Source: Paratinospora sagittata (lineage: Eukaryota; Streptophyta; Magnoliopsida; Ranunculales; Menispermaceae). Taken from it: DNA of 64,000 nt. The stretch is from positions 14,288,019 through 14,352,018 of the forward strand of contig CM069608.1 of NCBI GenBank assembly GCA_035771175.1, read 5' to 3'. The notes beneath the pieces are model-generated. The model was not told where the DNA came from and searched no databases. It saw nothing but the letters and a program-made list of their open reading frames with translations. Of the stretch, positions 34,901 to 41,574 are shown piece by piece (the stretch's first letter is position 1; every line of letters begins with the position of its first letter). A program made the translations under genes and the position numbers.

Positions 34901-36076
34901 CAACATGACCTTTTAATTCTGATGGCTGATTGAACTTATTCTAGATTCAATTTTGTACATTTCTTCTGGATTCACGAATCCTCTTTTCGATTCCAGCTAC
35001 CCATTTTATTTCACTTTAGATTTGTTCTTCTTCAAAATCCCATTTTCCTTGATTATCAATTCCTTCATAAACATCCATACTTCTCCTCTTTCAGGTTCCA
35101 CCACCTACCCTTACATTGTTACACAGTTAGCTTATTGTTTCTGTCTTATATTTTGAAACATATCCTAAAACATCAACCTCTGTTATGCAGCTAAACGCCC
35201 TTCTAGAATCACTTTAAATTTCGTATATGATATCCATTCCATGCTCCAAGTAAGCAGGAAAAAAATCTATACGACTGATATATGGTCCAATATCAAACAT
35301 CAGCAAGTGCTTGCACTACACTTGTTCATAAGATCTCTTGGAAAAATGTCTTACCGTTAAAGTTCTCAAGCTATAAACCAAATGAAAAATAGAGACAATC
35401 TTCAGAAGAAAATATGTTTAAAGAATGCAAAGATAAATCTAGACTTCAATTTTGCAAATTAAATATATCTTTCTCAATGGAACATAATTAATTTGAAATA
35501 ATTCAACACGTAAGTCTTTAAACGAGAAAATGATATTGTTTGCTTCAATAAGATAACTTCCGATTAGCGTTTACCAAATAACCACATGGAACTTGCAAAA
35601 AGAGAATCGATTTCCAACAATTGATCTTTGTTATTAAGAGTTTGATTTTGTGTTCAATTTTCACTGTATATGCTTCTACATGAAATCTATTATTAATCCA
35701 TTTTTGGCAAAAAAGAGGCAAATAATATAACTTGTATATGTTCACTCATATTGAAAACAGAAAGCATATATTAGTAAGCAACTGTCAGAGCATGAATTTC
35801 ATCAATGACATCATTTGTTCTTTGCTTTCGCCCTTTCTTTTGGAAAGTAATTCTATATGCTAGTACGAAAGAAGAACAACTAAACACAAAAACTTCTTTT
35901 CATTAAGCAAAAACACTATGATCTATCCACAAAATGAAAGGAAAGAAATTCACCTCAGTGATACAACAGAAGTAAGGACAAAATAAATTCATAGGGGATG
36001 GCAAATCAATGAATCATGCTTACCGTTGCCATTCTTGGATTTGTCTCTCCTTCAGCTTTTTCCCAAATTCAACCAT
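223..36076 (-). CDS. PHT5: SPX-MFS vacuolar phosphate transporter (PHT5/VPT-like), 9 exons, 3' end off the window
   Basis: Nine exons on the minus strand join in phase to 619 codons. They are 36076-36024, 30014-29894, 27700-27389, 27147-27043, 26820-26366, 23652-23351, 10181-9997, 6391-6201 and 356-223. Residues 1 to about 155 form an SPX domain, with the [11 protein letters not shown] helix near residues 19-29 and the lysine cluster KILKKFDKR near 126-134 that in this family binds inositol pyrophosphates. From about residue 245 the sequence is an MFS permease, with an acidic central loop ([13 protein letters not shown]) in exon 7. Family members load phosphate into the vacuole across the tonoplast, gated by SPX. 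The usual length is about 700 residues, so roughly 80 C-terminal residues lie left of position 1. No coding lesion is seen, so the gene is probably intact despite introns up to 13 kb filled with transposons. Confidence 0.95.
357..1692. other. intron 8 DNA left of copia A
   Basis: AT-rich intron without a convincing reading frame or repeat structure. The 12-base string CCTAGTAAATTC occurs at 1492-1503 and again at 1681-1692, next to the copia A insertion point. Nothing else is recognised. Confidence 0.4.
1693..1965 (+). repeat. 5' LTR of copia A
   Basis: TG...CA ends. Contains a TATATATAT promoter-like stretch and the AGAATAAAAAAATA polyadenylation-like stretch. Directly followed by the primer binding site. 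Confidence 0.9.
2379..3692 (+). pseudogene. copia A pol, 5' part: protease and integrase C-terminus
   Basis: A 437-codon frame. The aspartic protease motif DSGATDHMT is near residue 67. At about residue 200 the frame jumps from the pre-integrase region to the integrase C-terminal region ([25 protein letters not shown]). Compared with copia B, about 480 bases encoding the zinc finger and DDE core are missing, and one base is lost nearby. A second deletion of about 430 bases at 3675, at a 3-base repeat TCT, removes the start of reverse transcriptase and shifts frame. No gag domain or zinc knuckle precedes the protease. Confidence 0.88.
3676..4923 (+). pseudogene. copia A pol, 3' part: reverse transcriptase and RNase H
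   Basis: Begins inside reverse transcriptase at [18 protein letters not shown] and continues without a stop to the end of RNase H. The catalytic YVDD box is present (near 3970). RNase H keeps YTDSDYVG, the SSADAEF block and DNKSAI. The ending [13 protein letters not shown] is typical of copia pol. The frame stops just before the polypurine tract. Fingers of the polymerase are missing, so it is not functional. Confidence 0.9.
4931..5222 (+). repeat. 3' LTR of copia A
   Basis: Near-identical to 1693-1965 with three rather than two copies of the GGATTTATTTCCTTTAA unit. Preceded by the polypurine tract. Confidence 0.9.
5223..6200. other. intron 8 DNA between copia A and exon 8
   Basis: AT-rich intron. 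No reading frame, repeat or RNA gene could be supported. Confidence 0.5.
6201..6391 (-). CDS. PHT5: SPX-MFS exon 8 (MFS helices 7-8)
   Basis: The acceptor is TTTCAG ending at 6392 and the donor is GTGGAT from 6200. It encodes [20 protein letters not shown] through SYISNMFED, with two bases of the next Arg. The exon ends in phase 2. Confidence 0.92.
7425..8099. mobile_element. hAT-like non-autonomous element (MITE) in intron 7
   Basis: The ends are inverted: TAATGTTGTCAAGGC at the left and, read in reverse complement, CAGTGTTGTCAAGGC at the right. Flanks CAATAAAT (7417-7424) and TAATAAAT (8100-8107) are a 7/8 match, as expected for the 8-base duplication of hAT elements. CAGTGTTGTCAA-type ends are common for plant hAT elements. 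The interior is non-coding with a long TA/TG microsatellite. Confidence 0.7.
7850..7942. repeat. (TA)n(TG)n microsatellite
   Basis: About 25 TA repeats followed by about 17 TG repeats, inside the hAT-like element. Likely polymorphic. Confidence 0.9.
8605..8770. repeat. degenerate tandem repeat
   Basis: Variants of GGTAATTTTCCAT / GGGTATTTTTGTGATTTTTC recur about every 45 bases over four units. Part of intron 7; origin unknown. Confidence 0.45.
9997..10181 (-). CDS. PHT5: SPX-MFS exon 7 (central cytosolic loop)
   Basis: The acceptor is GGCAG ending at 10182 and the donor is GTGTCT from 9996. It encodes 61 whole codons plus two bases of the shared Gly: [16 protein letters not shown], an acidic stretch, then [11 protein letters not shown]. 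The family has the same short leucine-acidic loop between the two MFS halves. Confidence 0.92.
11341..11607 (+). pseudogene. LINE reverse transcriptase C-terminal fragment
   Basis: Encodes [22 protein letters not shown] and the following [10 protein letters not shown], typical of the palm and thumb of plant L1 reverse transcriptase. Stops at 11607 with related sequence continuing in other frames. Confidence 0.75.
11971..12504 (+). pseudogene. LINE zinc-finger (zf-RVT-like) region fragment
   Basis: A 177-codon frame with [26 protein letters not shown] and [10 protein letters not shown], the hallmark segment downstream of plant LINE reverse transcriptase. The homologous segment recurs in the minus-strand LINE at 24318-24860. 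Confidence 0.75.
13142..13365 (+). repeat. 5' LTR of copia B
   Basis: 224 bases ending TTAACA, followed by the tRNA-Met-type primer site. Nearly identical to 17974-18199. Confidence 0.9.
13378..14660 (+). other. copia B leader, pyrimidine-rich
   Basis: No retroelement domain is visible. It holds repeated GGCCTTCATCGCCG-like blocks, CTTCTTCTT runs, and an AAATCGCGATTTGCAA-type palindromic cluster near 13690-13760. Several overlapping frames give only Ser/Leu/Phe-rich strings, which I regard as composition artefacts. It occupies the place where gag would be expected. Confidence 0.55.
14661..15665 (+). pseudogene. copia B pol, 5' part: protease and integrase
   Basis: A 334-codon frame. Protease motif DSGATDHMT, then the pre-integrase zinc finger ([10 protein letters not shown] ... 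[11 protein letters not shown]), then the integrase core start ([11 protein letters not shown] with the first Asp, [10 protein letters not shown]). A frameshift near 15640 ends it; integrase continues in another frame ([15 protein letters not shown], carrying the Glu, at 15662-15856). No gag precedes the protease. Confidence 0.88.
15662..17167 (+). pseudogene. copia B pol, middle: integrase end and reverse transcriptase, frameshifted
   Basis: Integrase C-terminal coding is spread over two frames to about 16050. From 16043 a 374-codon frame runs through the linker ([25 protein letters not shown]) into reverse transcriptase ([35 protein letters not shown]). Relative to copia A about 32 bases are missing at 17141, and they contain exactly the YVDD catalytic box. 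The frame then fails. Confidence 0.88.
17164..17966 (+). pseudogene. copia B pol, 3' part: reverse transcriptase end and RNase H
   Basis: Two overlapping frames (17164-17526 and 17403-17966), with about 105 bases missing near 17377 relative to copia A. RNase H retains [24 protein letters not shown] and [11 protein letters not shown]. It ends before the purine tract. Confidence 0.88.
17974..18199 (+). repeat. 3' LTR of copia B
   Basis: 226 bases from TGTTGAG to TTAACA, preceded by the purine tract GAGGGGGTG and followed by the target duplication GATTC. Confidence 0.9.
18205..19440 (+). pseudogene. copia C reverse transcriptase and RNase H remnant
   Basis: Fragments recognisable in several frames: [13 protein letters not shown], a [19 protein letters not shown] segment near 18400, NVDDM near 18640, [12 protein letters not shown] near 18716, and RNase H pieces near 19185-19400. 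Many stops; much older than copies A and B. Confidence 0.75.
19589..19910 (+). repeat. probable 3' LTR of copia C
   Basis: Begins TGTTGACATATTC directly after the purine-rich ATGGTGGAGATT at the end of pol. Contains TTCCCGTGGATGTGGGCAAA, a typical transcribed LTR segment. The end near TACTACA is uncertain and no matching 5' LTR is present. Confidence 0.55.
19911..20962. other. intron 6 DNA without recognised features
   Basis: Low-complexity and AT-rich intron sequence with two oligo-T/oligo-A runs (near 20408 and 20474). No gene or repeat structure could be supported. Confidence 0.4.
20963..22362. mobile_element. TIR DNA element, non-autonomous, AT-rich interior
   Basis: Ends GGGAGCGTTTGGTA (20963-20976) and TACCGAACGCCACC (22349-22362) are inverted copies with two to three mismatches. 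Subterminal repeats of the type GAAAGTGATTC occur at both ends in inverted orientation. The 1-kb interior is extremely AT-rich and non-coding, and a LINE-tail-like segment (TTTTGACAGGAAACAAGAAGG) sits at about 21420. The ends resemble PIF/Harbinger or related MITEs, but no clear target duplication was found. Confidence 0.6.
22367..22657 (+). mobile_element. SMART/TRIM-like miniature LTR retrotransposon
   Basis: Two direct repeats, 22367-22436 (70 bases) and 22589-22657 (69 bases), both begin TG and end ACA and share CTTGATAT/GTTGATAT, GGCCT-CACC and GTAGCTTTTAGGT/ATAGCTTTTAGGT. The first is followed at once by TGGTATGAGAGG, a degenerate tRNA-Met primer site. The second is preceded by the purine-rich GAGAGGGAG. 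Total length 291 bases matches the published class of SMART elements. No target duplication survives. Confidence 0.6.
23351..23652 (-). CDS. PHT5: SPX-MFS exon 6 (MFS helices about 4-6)
   Basis: The acceptor is TTTCAG ending at 23653 and the donor is GTGATA from 23350. It encodes residues 349-450, opening [17 protein letters not shown] and including [14 protein letters not shown] and a hydrophobic helix before FKEPAHV. It is split in phase at both ends consistently with exons 5 and 7. Confidence 0.93.
24118..24139. repeat. poly(C) tract of about 22 bases
   Basis: An uninterrupted C run inside the minus-strand LINE (poly-Gly in one frame). Rare in this AT-rich window; an assembly length error is possible. 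Confidence 0.9.
24318..24860 (-). pseudogene. LINE zf-RVT-region fragment
   Basis: A 180-codon frame with [18 protein letters not shown] and FPQIYRLS, homologous in layout to the fragment at 11971-12504. The downstream domain continues in another frame after the stop. Confidence 0.75.
25169..25356 (-). mobile_element. tRNA-derived SINE
   Basis: On the minus strand an A box (TTGGTCTAGTGGTCGGAAGG) is followed by a B box (GTGGGTTCGAGCC) at tRNA-like spacing. A non-tRNA body follows, then a tail that is pyrimidine-rich on the + strand (25157-25180). A typical plant SINE layout in intron 5. Confidence 0.75.
26366..26820 (-). CDS. PHT5: SPX-MFS exon 5 (first MFS helices)
   Basis: The acceptor is TTGCAG ending at 26821 and the donor is GTAAGT-like (GTAAG) from 26365. 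It encodes residues 198-349, from [10 protein letters not shown] to GRLCCG. It contains several hydrophobic helices and the motif [10 protein letters not shown], which corresponds to the loop 2-3 signature region of MFS carriers. Confidence 0.93.
27043..27147 (-). CDS. PHT5: SPX-MFS exon 4 (linker)
   Basis: The acceptor is ATGCAG ending at 27148 and the donor is GTTGCC from 27042. It encodes 35 whole codons, from [13 protein letters not shown] to DQPSIAFQ, linking the SPX domain to the transporter. Confidence 0.92.
27389..27700 (-). CDS. PHT5: SPX-MFS exon 3 (rest of SPX)
   Basis: The acceptor is TTTCAG ending at 27701 and the donor is GTAATG from 27388. It has 104 whole codons from IEKIVLF to FKHV. 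It contains [17 protein letters not shown] (about residues 119-135), the SPX lysine cluster. No stop is present. Confidence 0.93.
27701..29893. other. intron 2
   Basis: AT-rich. A LINE-tail-like segment (oligo-T then AAAGTAGAAATTATCTTGTT) occurs near 28710-28760. A perfect 29-base tandem duplication lies at 28364-28421. Otherwise nothing recognised. Confidence 0.5.
28364..28421. repeat. 29-base tandem duplication
   Basis: The unit AAGATGTAAGTGAAATGTAC... occurs twice head to tail at 28364-28392 and 28393-28421, inside intron 2. Confidence 0.85.
29894..30014 (-). CDS. PHT5: SPX-MFS exon 2 (SPX helix pair)
   Basis: The acceptor is CTCTAG ending at 30015 and the donor is GTACAG from 29893. It encodes residues 18-58, including [15 protein letters not shown] and SRMLDNQ. 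The Tyr/Lys residues of the first motif belong to the known inositol-polyphosphate binding surface of SPX domains. It starts in phase 2 and ends at a codon boundary. Confidence 0.93.
30960..33060 (-). mobile_element. 5'-truncated LINE in intron 1, split by a gypsy solo LTR
   Basis: A minus-strand LINE 3' part. The tail is oligo-T on the + strand near 30975, then ACAAGAAACATAG. Coding remnants at the right side read [12 protein letters not shown]. The solo LTR at 31342-32770 interrupts it, with matching target duplications, and LINE sequence continues on both sides. Limits approximate. Confidence 0.65.
31342..32770 (-). mobile_element. gypsy-family solo LTR (copy 1)
   Basis: 1429 bases. On the + strand it runs TGTCACACC to GGTATTACA. 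A perfect 5-base target duplication AAGAT lies at 31337-31341 and 32771-32775, and no internal region is present, which defines a solo LTR formed by LTR-LTR recombination. It contains two tandem units of the ACGTACAGATGTCC / TCTCATTGTACGTCC motif (about 31790-31920). Confidence 0.92.
33160..33300. repeat. dispersed repeat, CAACTCAACTAAGCC type
   Basis: CTCAACTCAACTAAGCCTTC followed by AACTACATGAGGTTGACTACATG and GCTCTATACAGGGC. I recognise this as a common plant dispersed repeat tail (SINE- or RTE-like), but its exact class is not certain. A shorter related piece occurs near 28870-28905. Confidence 0.4.
33883..34057 (+). mobile_element. Au-type SINE
   Basis: Starts AAGGGCAAGCCTTGCTGTAAC with a B box (ACGGGTTCAAATC). 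The Au-specific body follows: GGGTAAGACTGTGTACAT, then GGAGCCTCGCACACTGGTTACG. This order is diagnostic of the angiosperm Au SINE family. Diverged copy in intron 1. Confidence 0.85.
34058..36023. other. intron 1 DNA between the Au SINE and exon 1
   Basis: AT-rich intron. A weak hAT-like stretch may occur at 34110-34260, but no inverted ends or target duplication could be established. Nothing else recognised. Confidence 0.4.
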
Positions 36077-36088
36077 TTTGAATTATGA
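36024..36088 (-). CDS. PHT5: SPX-MFS exon 1, with start codon
   Basis: The ATG is at 36076-36074 and opens [17 protein letters not shown], the typical N-terminus of the family. Coding runs to 36024, followed by donor GT at 36023-36022, leaving two bases of an Arg codon. A plausible acceptor (TTTATTTAG) ends at 36089, so the exon would carry 12 bases of 5' UTR. The start is supported by family N-terminal conservation. Confidence 0.9.
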
Positions 36089-36616
36089 CTAAATAAAACT
36101 AAACAAAGAACACAAGTAAACAAGAACATGAAGCCATCAGAAAATGGAAAAGAAGAATGATAACCAACATTACGAGAACAAGTCTTCTAGGAAAAAGCTA
36201 GAGAAATGAACCTCAAGTTAGAAATTGATCAAAATAATTTTAATGAAGTAGTATGTGGAGATCAAATTAAATGATTTAAAATCTACATTTCCATATCTAA
36301 ACATATACATAAAAATTCTCAAAATTCGTGGCAACTTTGCACCTCATTCATTAACCCAACTAAACAAAGCTTTTTTCCAGACTACATAGATCAGCCATAA
36401 AAACACCATTGCAAAAGTTATTACCAATAATAGAAATTTTGAACCTCACACTAAAAGAAGCATCAAAATAGCAGATGACCTTTTTGGAGTGAATTAAATA
36501 CGCTTAAAGGTAAGTCATAGAAGTATGTTAGCGTGTCTTAACTTCATCCATTTACCATCCTAGTGAATTTGGGGCCATCATTCATGAACAATATTATGTT
36601 TGATAATATATTTTTA

Positions 36617-37637
36617 GAGAGCAGCTAAATAGACCCCATTAATGGACTATTTACACCCCAATCACTAACACAACCCCATCCTAACATATATACACTCTTC
36701 CCACCCCAGCCAAAAACCAAAAAATTTCTAAACTACCCTTCCCCCAATCTACCCCACCCTTTGTTCTTCTTCTTCTTCCCCTCCATTTTTTCTTCCTCAA
36801 AACTCCTCCAAAACCCTATCTTCTAACTTTAAAGCCCACCATTTTCATCTCCTTATCTTAGTTGGAAGAATATTGGAGTTAGGAAAGCATCGTTTGGATT
36901 TCATTTGGAGTGAATCGCCACTCATCATCTTCGAAATTTTTTTGACATTTGATCCTTTGAATTGGTAAGAAATGCATGTTTTAATGATTTTTTTGTTTCT
37001 ATTCACTTTCATTCATGAAATGGAATATTTATGGGTGTTTTTCAATGTGTTTTGCGCGAAAAATAGACAAGAACGAAGCTCGTCCTTAGGGTCAGCCATT
37101 GTCGGCTGACCCTCCTTTGTAAGGGTTGGCCAACCGGCCGACCCTCTTTTGTAAGGGTCAACCCTGTCTGGCCGACCCTCTTATTTCTTTTTCTTTTTTT
37201 CATTATCACATACCATATTCCATTAAGATGCATTTCGTGACAATTTTGACATGTTTTCACCTATTTCAGGCTAATTTGGGCCAAGGGGTACCGTTCCCCA
37301 CTCGTTACTCTCGTGTGGGGTACGGGTGGGGTATGACCCCCCACCACCCAAATGAGCTCGGACTGAGTGTAAACATGACAAAATTATCATGAAATACATC
37401 TTAATGCAATAAGGTATATGAAAATGAAAAAAAAAAAAAAAAGGAAATTAAGAGGATCGGTCGGACATGACCAACCCTTACAAAAGAGGGTCGGCCGGCC
37501 ATGGCCGACCTCTTCATGGCAAATTTTTGGAAAAAAGGTCATTTTAGTAATTTCAGTTGAGGGTATTTAAGGAATTACATAAAATAGGTGGAGTGGGGTG
37601 TAGATAGTCCATTAATGGGGTCTATCTAGCTGCTCTT
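36617..37637. mobile_element. hAT-like non-autonomous element in the 5' UTR intron
   Basis: Long inverted ends of about 43 bases (GAGCAGCTAAATAGACCCC... and ...GGGGTCTATCTAGCTGCTC). A perfect 8-base target duplication TATTTTTA lies at 36609-36616 and 37638-37645. The interior has an inverted repeat of GGCCGACCCTCTTTTGTAAG units (37089-37180 against 37455-37513) and a GC-rich palindromic stretch near 37285-37350. No transposase. The 8-base duplication points to hAT. Confidence 0.8.
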
Positions 37638-39290
37638 TATTTTTAAAGCAGTAACAGAGCACAAAACAAAACAGTCTTTGTTAATGGAAATTAGCTATCA
37701 TATAGGAAAGTCATATAAATATTAAAGAATATGCGATGATAAGAGGGAAATATTTCTGCTCATTGAATGCAACATAGGCATTAGTAGCTAGGGTCAAAAC
37801 ATCATGCAAGATGATTGTCTTCATAACAAGTCATAAACCAAGGCTGTTCTTGAATTTCTTCTTGGTTGTTTCCTAGTTTGACAGTTGATTCAATTGTAAA
37901 AAATATCCTATAGTCTTTAAAAAAAAACCTTTTTTCAGAAAGGACCTAGCATTGCCCACAGACTTCACACCTCACAAAGCAAGACTCCTCATTTAAGCAC
38001 ACCACTTACGAAAACAAAAGAAACTCACAGGTTTGCAAAGAAGCCACCCAAATGATACTGCATCCGCAAAATATTTTTCCCATAGACGATTAATCAATTT
38101 ATTGCCACTGTCACCACCACAGGGGAAATTCACAGGTTCACTAAGCAACTACTAAATCCAATGTTATGCAACAATTATGGTATAGCATGGAGACACGAAC
38201 TTCCACTACAATCAAATTATATGATTCCTCTACAAAAATTTGGGATTCTCAAGCTAGTTCTTTTCTCAGTGATATATCTCAGGGGTTCATGAGTTATATG
38301 ATCAGGTTCCTGCGAGTAAACAATCCAATAAATCATTATCACTTAACAGAGTATGACAACATGCAAGTAAGATGCAGAAGTACCCCAATTATAGGCTATA
38401 CAAGACTTTCTGCTGCACATAGAATTGAACTGATTGAATCCAAATGGGAGGAACCAGTAAGATGGGCAGGACTCTTTCATAGACAGAAGGATGGAGCTCC
38501 TTTACTCCAAGGAAAAAGAAGCATCCTAATCCCCTAAGTTACTCTAAAAGATGAGCTAAATTCCAGGATATAGAGAATGACAATCACTGAATATCCATTA
38601 ACTTACTCTCTAATTTGATTCCAAAGTACCAACTTAATCGTTGGAGTGGTTTCAGTAAGAAAACCTCCTTCCTTCCCTGATATTAAAGATAATTCATTTC
38701 TGCAAGAAAACAATGAAGCGGATGAATCATTAAAGTAGTTACTGCTTCAAACTGTTCATCATGCATCATTACTTGCATCCTCTTCTTATAATCCATATGA
38801 TCTTTAATCGTTAAAACACAAAATATTCCGGCTTTTTTCACCTATGCGTCATTGGCATATTGGCCTTTGGTTCCATTTTCCGTTGGATCCAGACTGATGG
38901 CATGGATCAAAATGTTTCTGGCATCAAATAATTGATTAACGCAACGATATCTGTTAGCAATTGAAAATAACCAATGGAAAGCTCAAAATTCAAGTTCTCA
39001 CAAAAAGGATGCTCGCCGCAAACAAGAACAAATACAGAGCACCATCGTGAACACGTCTATTAATCTAAATTGTCTATTCTATAAACATAAAATCAATCTA
39101 AAAGCTACTTCATAGGATCTAGAAAAGAAAGCAACCGATGAATCTTTATTCTCTTCCTTGCTCGAAAAACATAATTCCTTTTTCAAATCGCTGCTAACAC
39201 ACAGAGAACTCAAGCTTTCAAATGAAAACAAGAATTAAAACAAAAAATTAATAATAAGAATAGAGACAAGAGGGAAAAGAGAAGCAAAAC

Positions 39291-39560
39291 CTGATTGAAT
39301 TTGAACCAACAAGGATTTGAAGTAGGAAGGAAATTAGATGAACTTCAACAAACAGAGAGCATCAAAACTAGTACACACAAAAGAGAACGAAGAATCAGAA
39401 ACAACAATCACAACTGAAAAACCACCACCAAACACATCATCTGCTATTCTAACCTTCACGATTCCTTAAACTCCGAAGAGATCACGAAAAGGAAGAACTC
39501 CTCAACCTCGAAGCTTCTTCTCAATTAAACTGAACGAGAATAAGAGAATTTGAAATCTAT
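39291..39560 (-). other. probable 5' UTR exon of the SPX-MFS gene
   Basis: On the minus strand a donor CAG|GTTTTG lies at 39291/39290. Together with the acceptor at 36089 it would define a 3.2-kb 5' UTR intron. Upstream is a purine-rich leader with no long reading frame. Two short upstream frames are visible: one with its ATG at 39440 (10 codons) and one at 39362 (5 codons, stop ending at 39345). The 5' limit is a guess. A spliced 5' UTR is common in this gene family. Confidence 0.5.
39334..39354 (-). promoter_or_regulatory. candidate miR827-complementary site in the 5' UTR
   Basis: The + strand here reads like the mature miR827 sequence. It matches Arabidopsis miR827 at 18 of 21 bases; the differences are microRNA positions 9, 11 and 21, and position 21 matches the rice form. 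The transcript strand would therefore pair with miR827 except around the cleavage point. miR827 is known to target the 5' UTR of SPX-MFS genes in many angiosperms, so location and orientation fit. The central mismatches may reduce slicing. The microRNA sequence is from memory. Confidence 0.55.
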
Positions 39561-39860
39561 CTAGTCGAAGAAGAAGCGTGAGGTTTTGCAAAGATGATCA
39601 ACATTGTGCGATACAGAAGAAGAAGAGACACGACACCAACATCTTTCTCGCATCGTCTCGGAAAAGGTCACTTTGGTCACTTCCATGGAAGTTTAAACAA
39701 ATACGCAAGTGAATCTCGGATGTCTCGTTTATTTAATTGCAATCATAGAGTTGACACGGTGACGACACCTATCAATCCACCGCATACTTTACGGCTAATT
39801 CTGGGATTATTATATTCGAAAATGGAATCGCCAAAATTTATTATTCCGGGATTATTATAA

Positions 39861-41574
39861 AGGTCGAGTTCTCAAATTGCCTCAGTTTTTTTTCTTCTGT
39901 TTTTCTCTTTCAGGGTCTTTTTGAGGGTTGGTGATGTGTTTTTTTTTTTTGAATAGAATATACCATATTATATACTCGTAAGTTCACAAAAGAAGTTGTA
40001 GCACTAGACTAGGCCGATCTACAAGAATTGAAAAAAATACTTTTTTTTAAAATAAATTTAATTATTTATTTATTACAAGTCAAAGCAGATAAAATATGAT
40101 TTCTAATAACTTAAGTTCATTATAAAGTAACTAAACAAATAAACTAAATTGCAAAAATTTAAATCTAACCTATGAATAAAAAAATAAACAAACAAACACA
40201 AATAAAATAAAATTTAAAACCTAAAAAATAAAATAATAAAATAAAATAAAAACCTAAACACTAAAAACACGTTTAAGCCTAAAAAAATATTGAAGTTAAA
40301 ACTTAAATCACTAGCCTAAATGTTATAAAAATAATAATAAGAAGAATATAGATTTTTAATAAAAAACTAAAAACAATAAATTCTTTTTTTTTCTTTTTTC
40401 TTTTTAACTTAAAAATGCTACAAATAATTCAAGAAGTAAAAGGAACCTTAAAAAAAATATAAATAAATAAAAACCTAAAATGTAATTTAAAAAAAAAAGA
40501 AATAAATGAAGCATGCAAGTGACAAAAAAAATAGAAAAGAAAGATATCAAGAACAATCAATAATAAAAGAAAAATGAATAATCTTTTATTAAATAAAAAG
40601 AAAGAAAAACTTACAAAGATTCAAGGCCTAAGGTATTGTCATCTATCTTGAATCATACATTAAACTTCTAGATTACTTCAAGCTCTTAAATAATAACGCA
40701 AAAATAAAAGAGAAAGAGAATTCAGAGAGGATGGGATCCATTCTCTTGAAATTTAACCTTATTTATAGATGTGTTTACCTCTTGATTCCCAAAAACAAAA
40801 ATATATCCACCACCTATTATTCTCTAAAAATACCCTCTAAAAATGGTCATTTTCTAAATTACATAAAAAAATTTCAATCAAGAAAATAAAAAGAAGGTTG
40901 TACCCATATGTGGAGAAAATTCATTTTTCTTCTTTTTGACATGTGTGACATATTTTTCTATCATAAATGGGTTGATATGAGCTCAATTAGATTTTCATCA
41001 AAGATTGTAATCATGTGGACCCCTTCTTTCAAAATCTTTAAGTTGATTAGAATCCAATCAAACGGATTTGGATTGATTATTTAAGTCTTGTTGGATCTAA
41101 CGCCCCAGCTTCTCCACATCTGGTCCATGTAGATATGTAGTGTGGATCTTCCTGAAATATGCAATTTCATCATTTGATCCTGAAAATATCTAAAAAATAC
41201 TTGAAGACTAAGTGGGACACCAACATATCCAAAAATAAATAAAACCTCAATGACCTTATTAAAAAAATTTAAAATAAAAAATAAAAAATGCATTATTAAA
41301 GTAGCCTAAAAATCTAAAATGTGATGTAAAGATATTTTTATTATTTTTTTCTATTTTTTATTCTTTTATTTTATTTTCTAGCCTAAAAGCACTAAAAATA
41401 TAGATAAAAATATGCAAAATTGTGACTTCATCAGTTGGCATGCACTAGGTAGACATGAAAAATGAGTCTATAGTTCATACCATACCTATTAGTTAGCTTT
41501 TGTCGGACCAATTTTAAATGTGTATATTAACCATTGCATTTACAAAATTGAGCCAAACATTGATGATTATTTTA
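39861..41574. other. intergenic AT-rich DNA upstream of the SPX-MFS gene
   Basis: Very A/T-rich with many oligo-A runs. A GNATATNC match (GAATATAC, the PHR1-binding consensus) is at 39956-39963, but such matches are expected by chance here. No gene recognised. Confidence 0.45.

Noticed and set aside
38166..38537. 123-codon open frame on the plus strand
   Set aside because: It lies in the proposed 5' UTR intron on the opposite strand. Composition is unremarkable, no family pattern is visible, and no splice or promoter context supports it.
39594..39860. 88-codon open frame upstream of the SPX-MFS gene
   Set aside because: Divergent to the gene in its promoter region; no recognisable domain and a biased Arg/Pro/His composition. 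Treated as chance.
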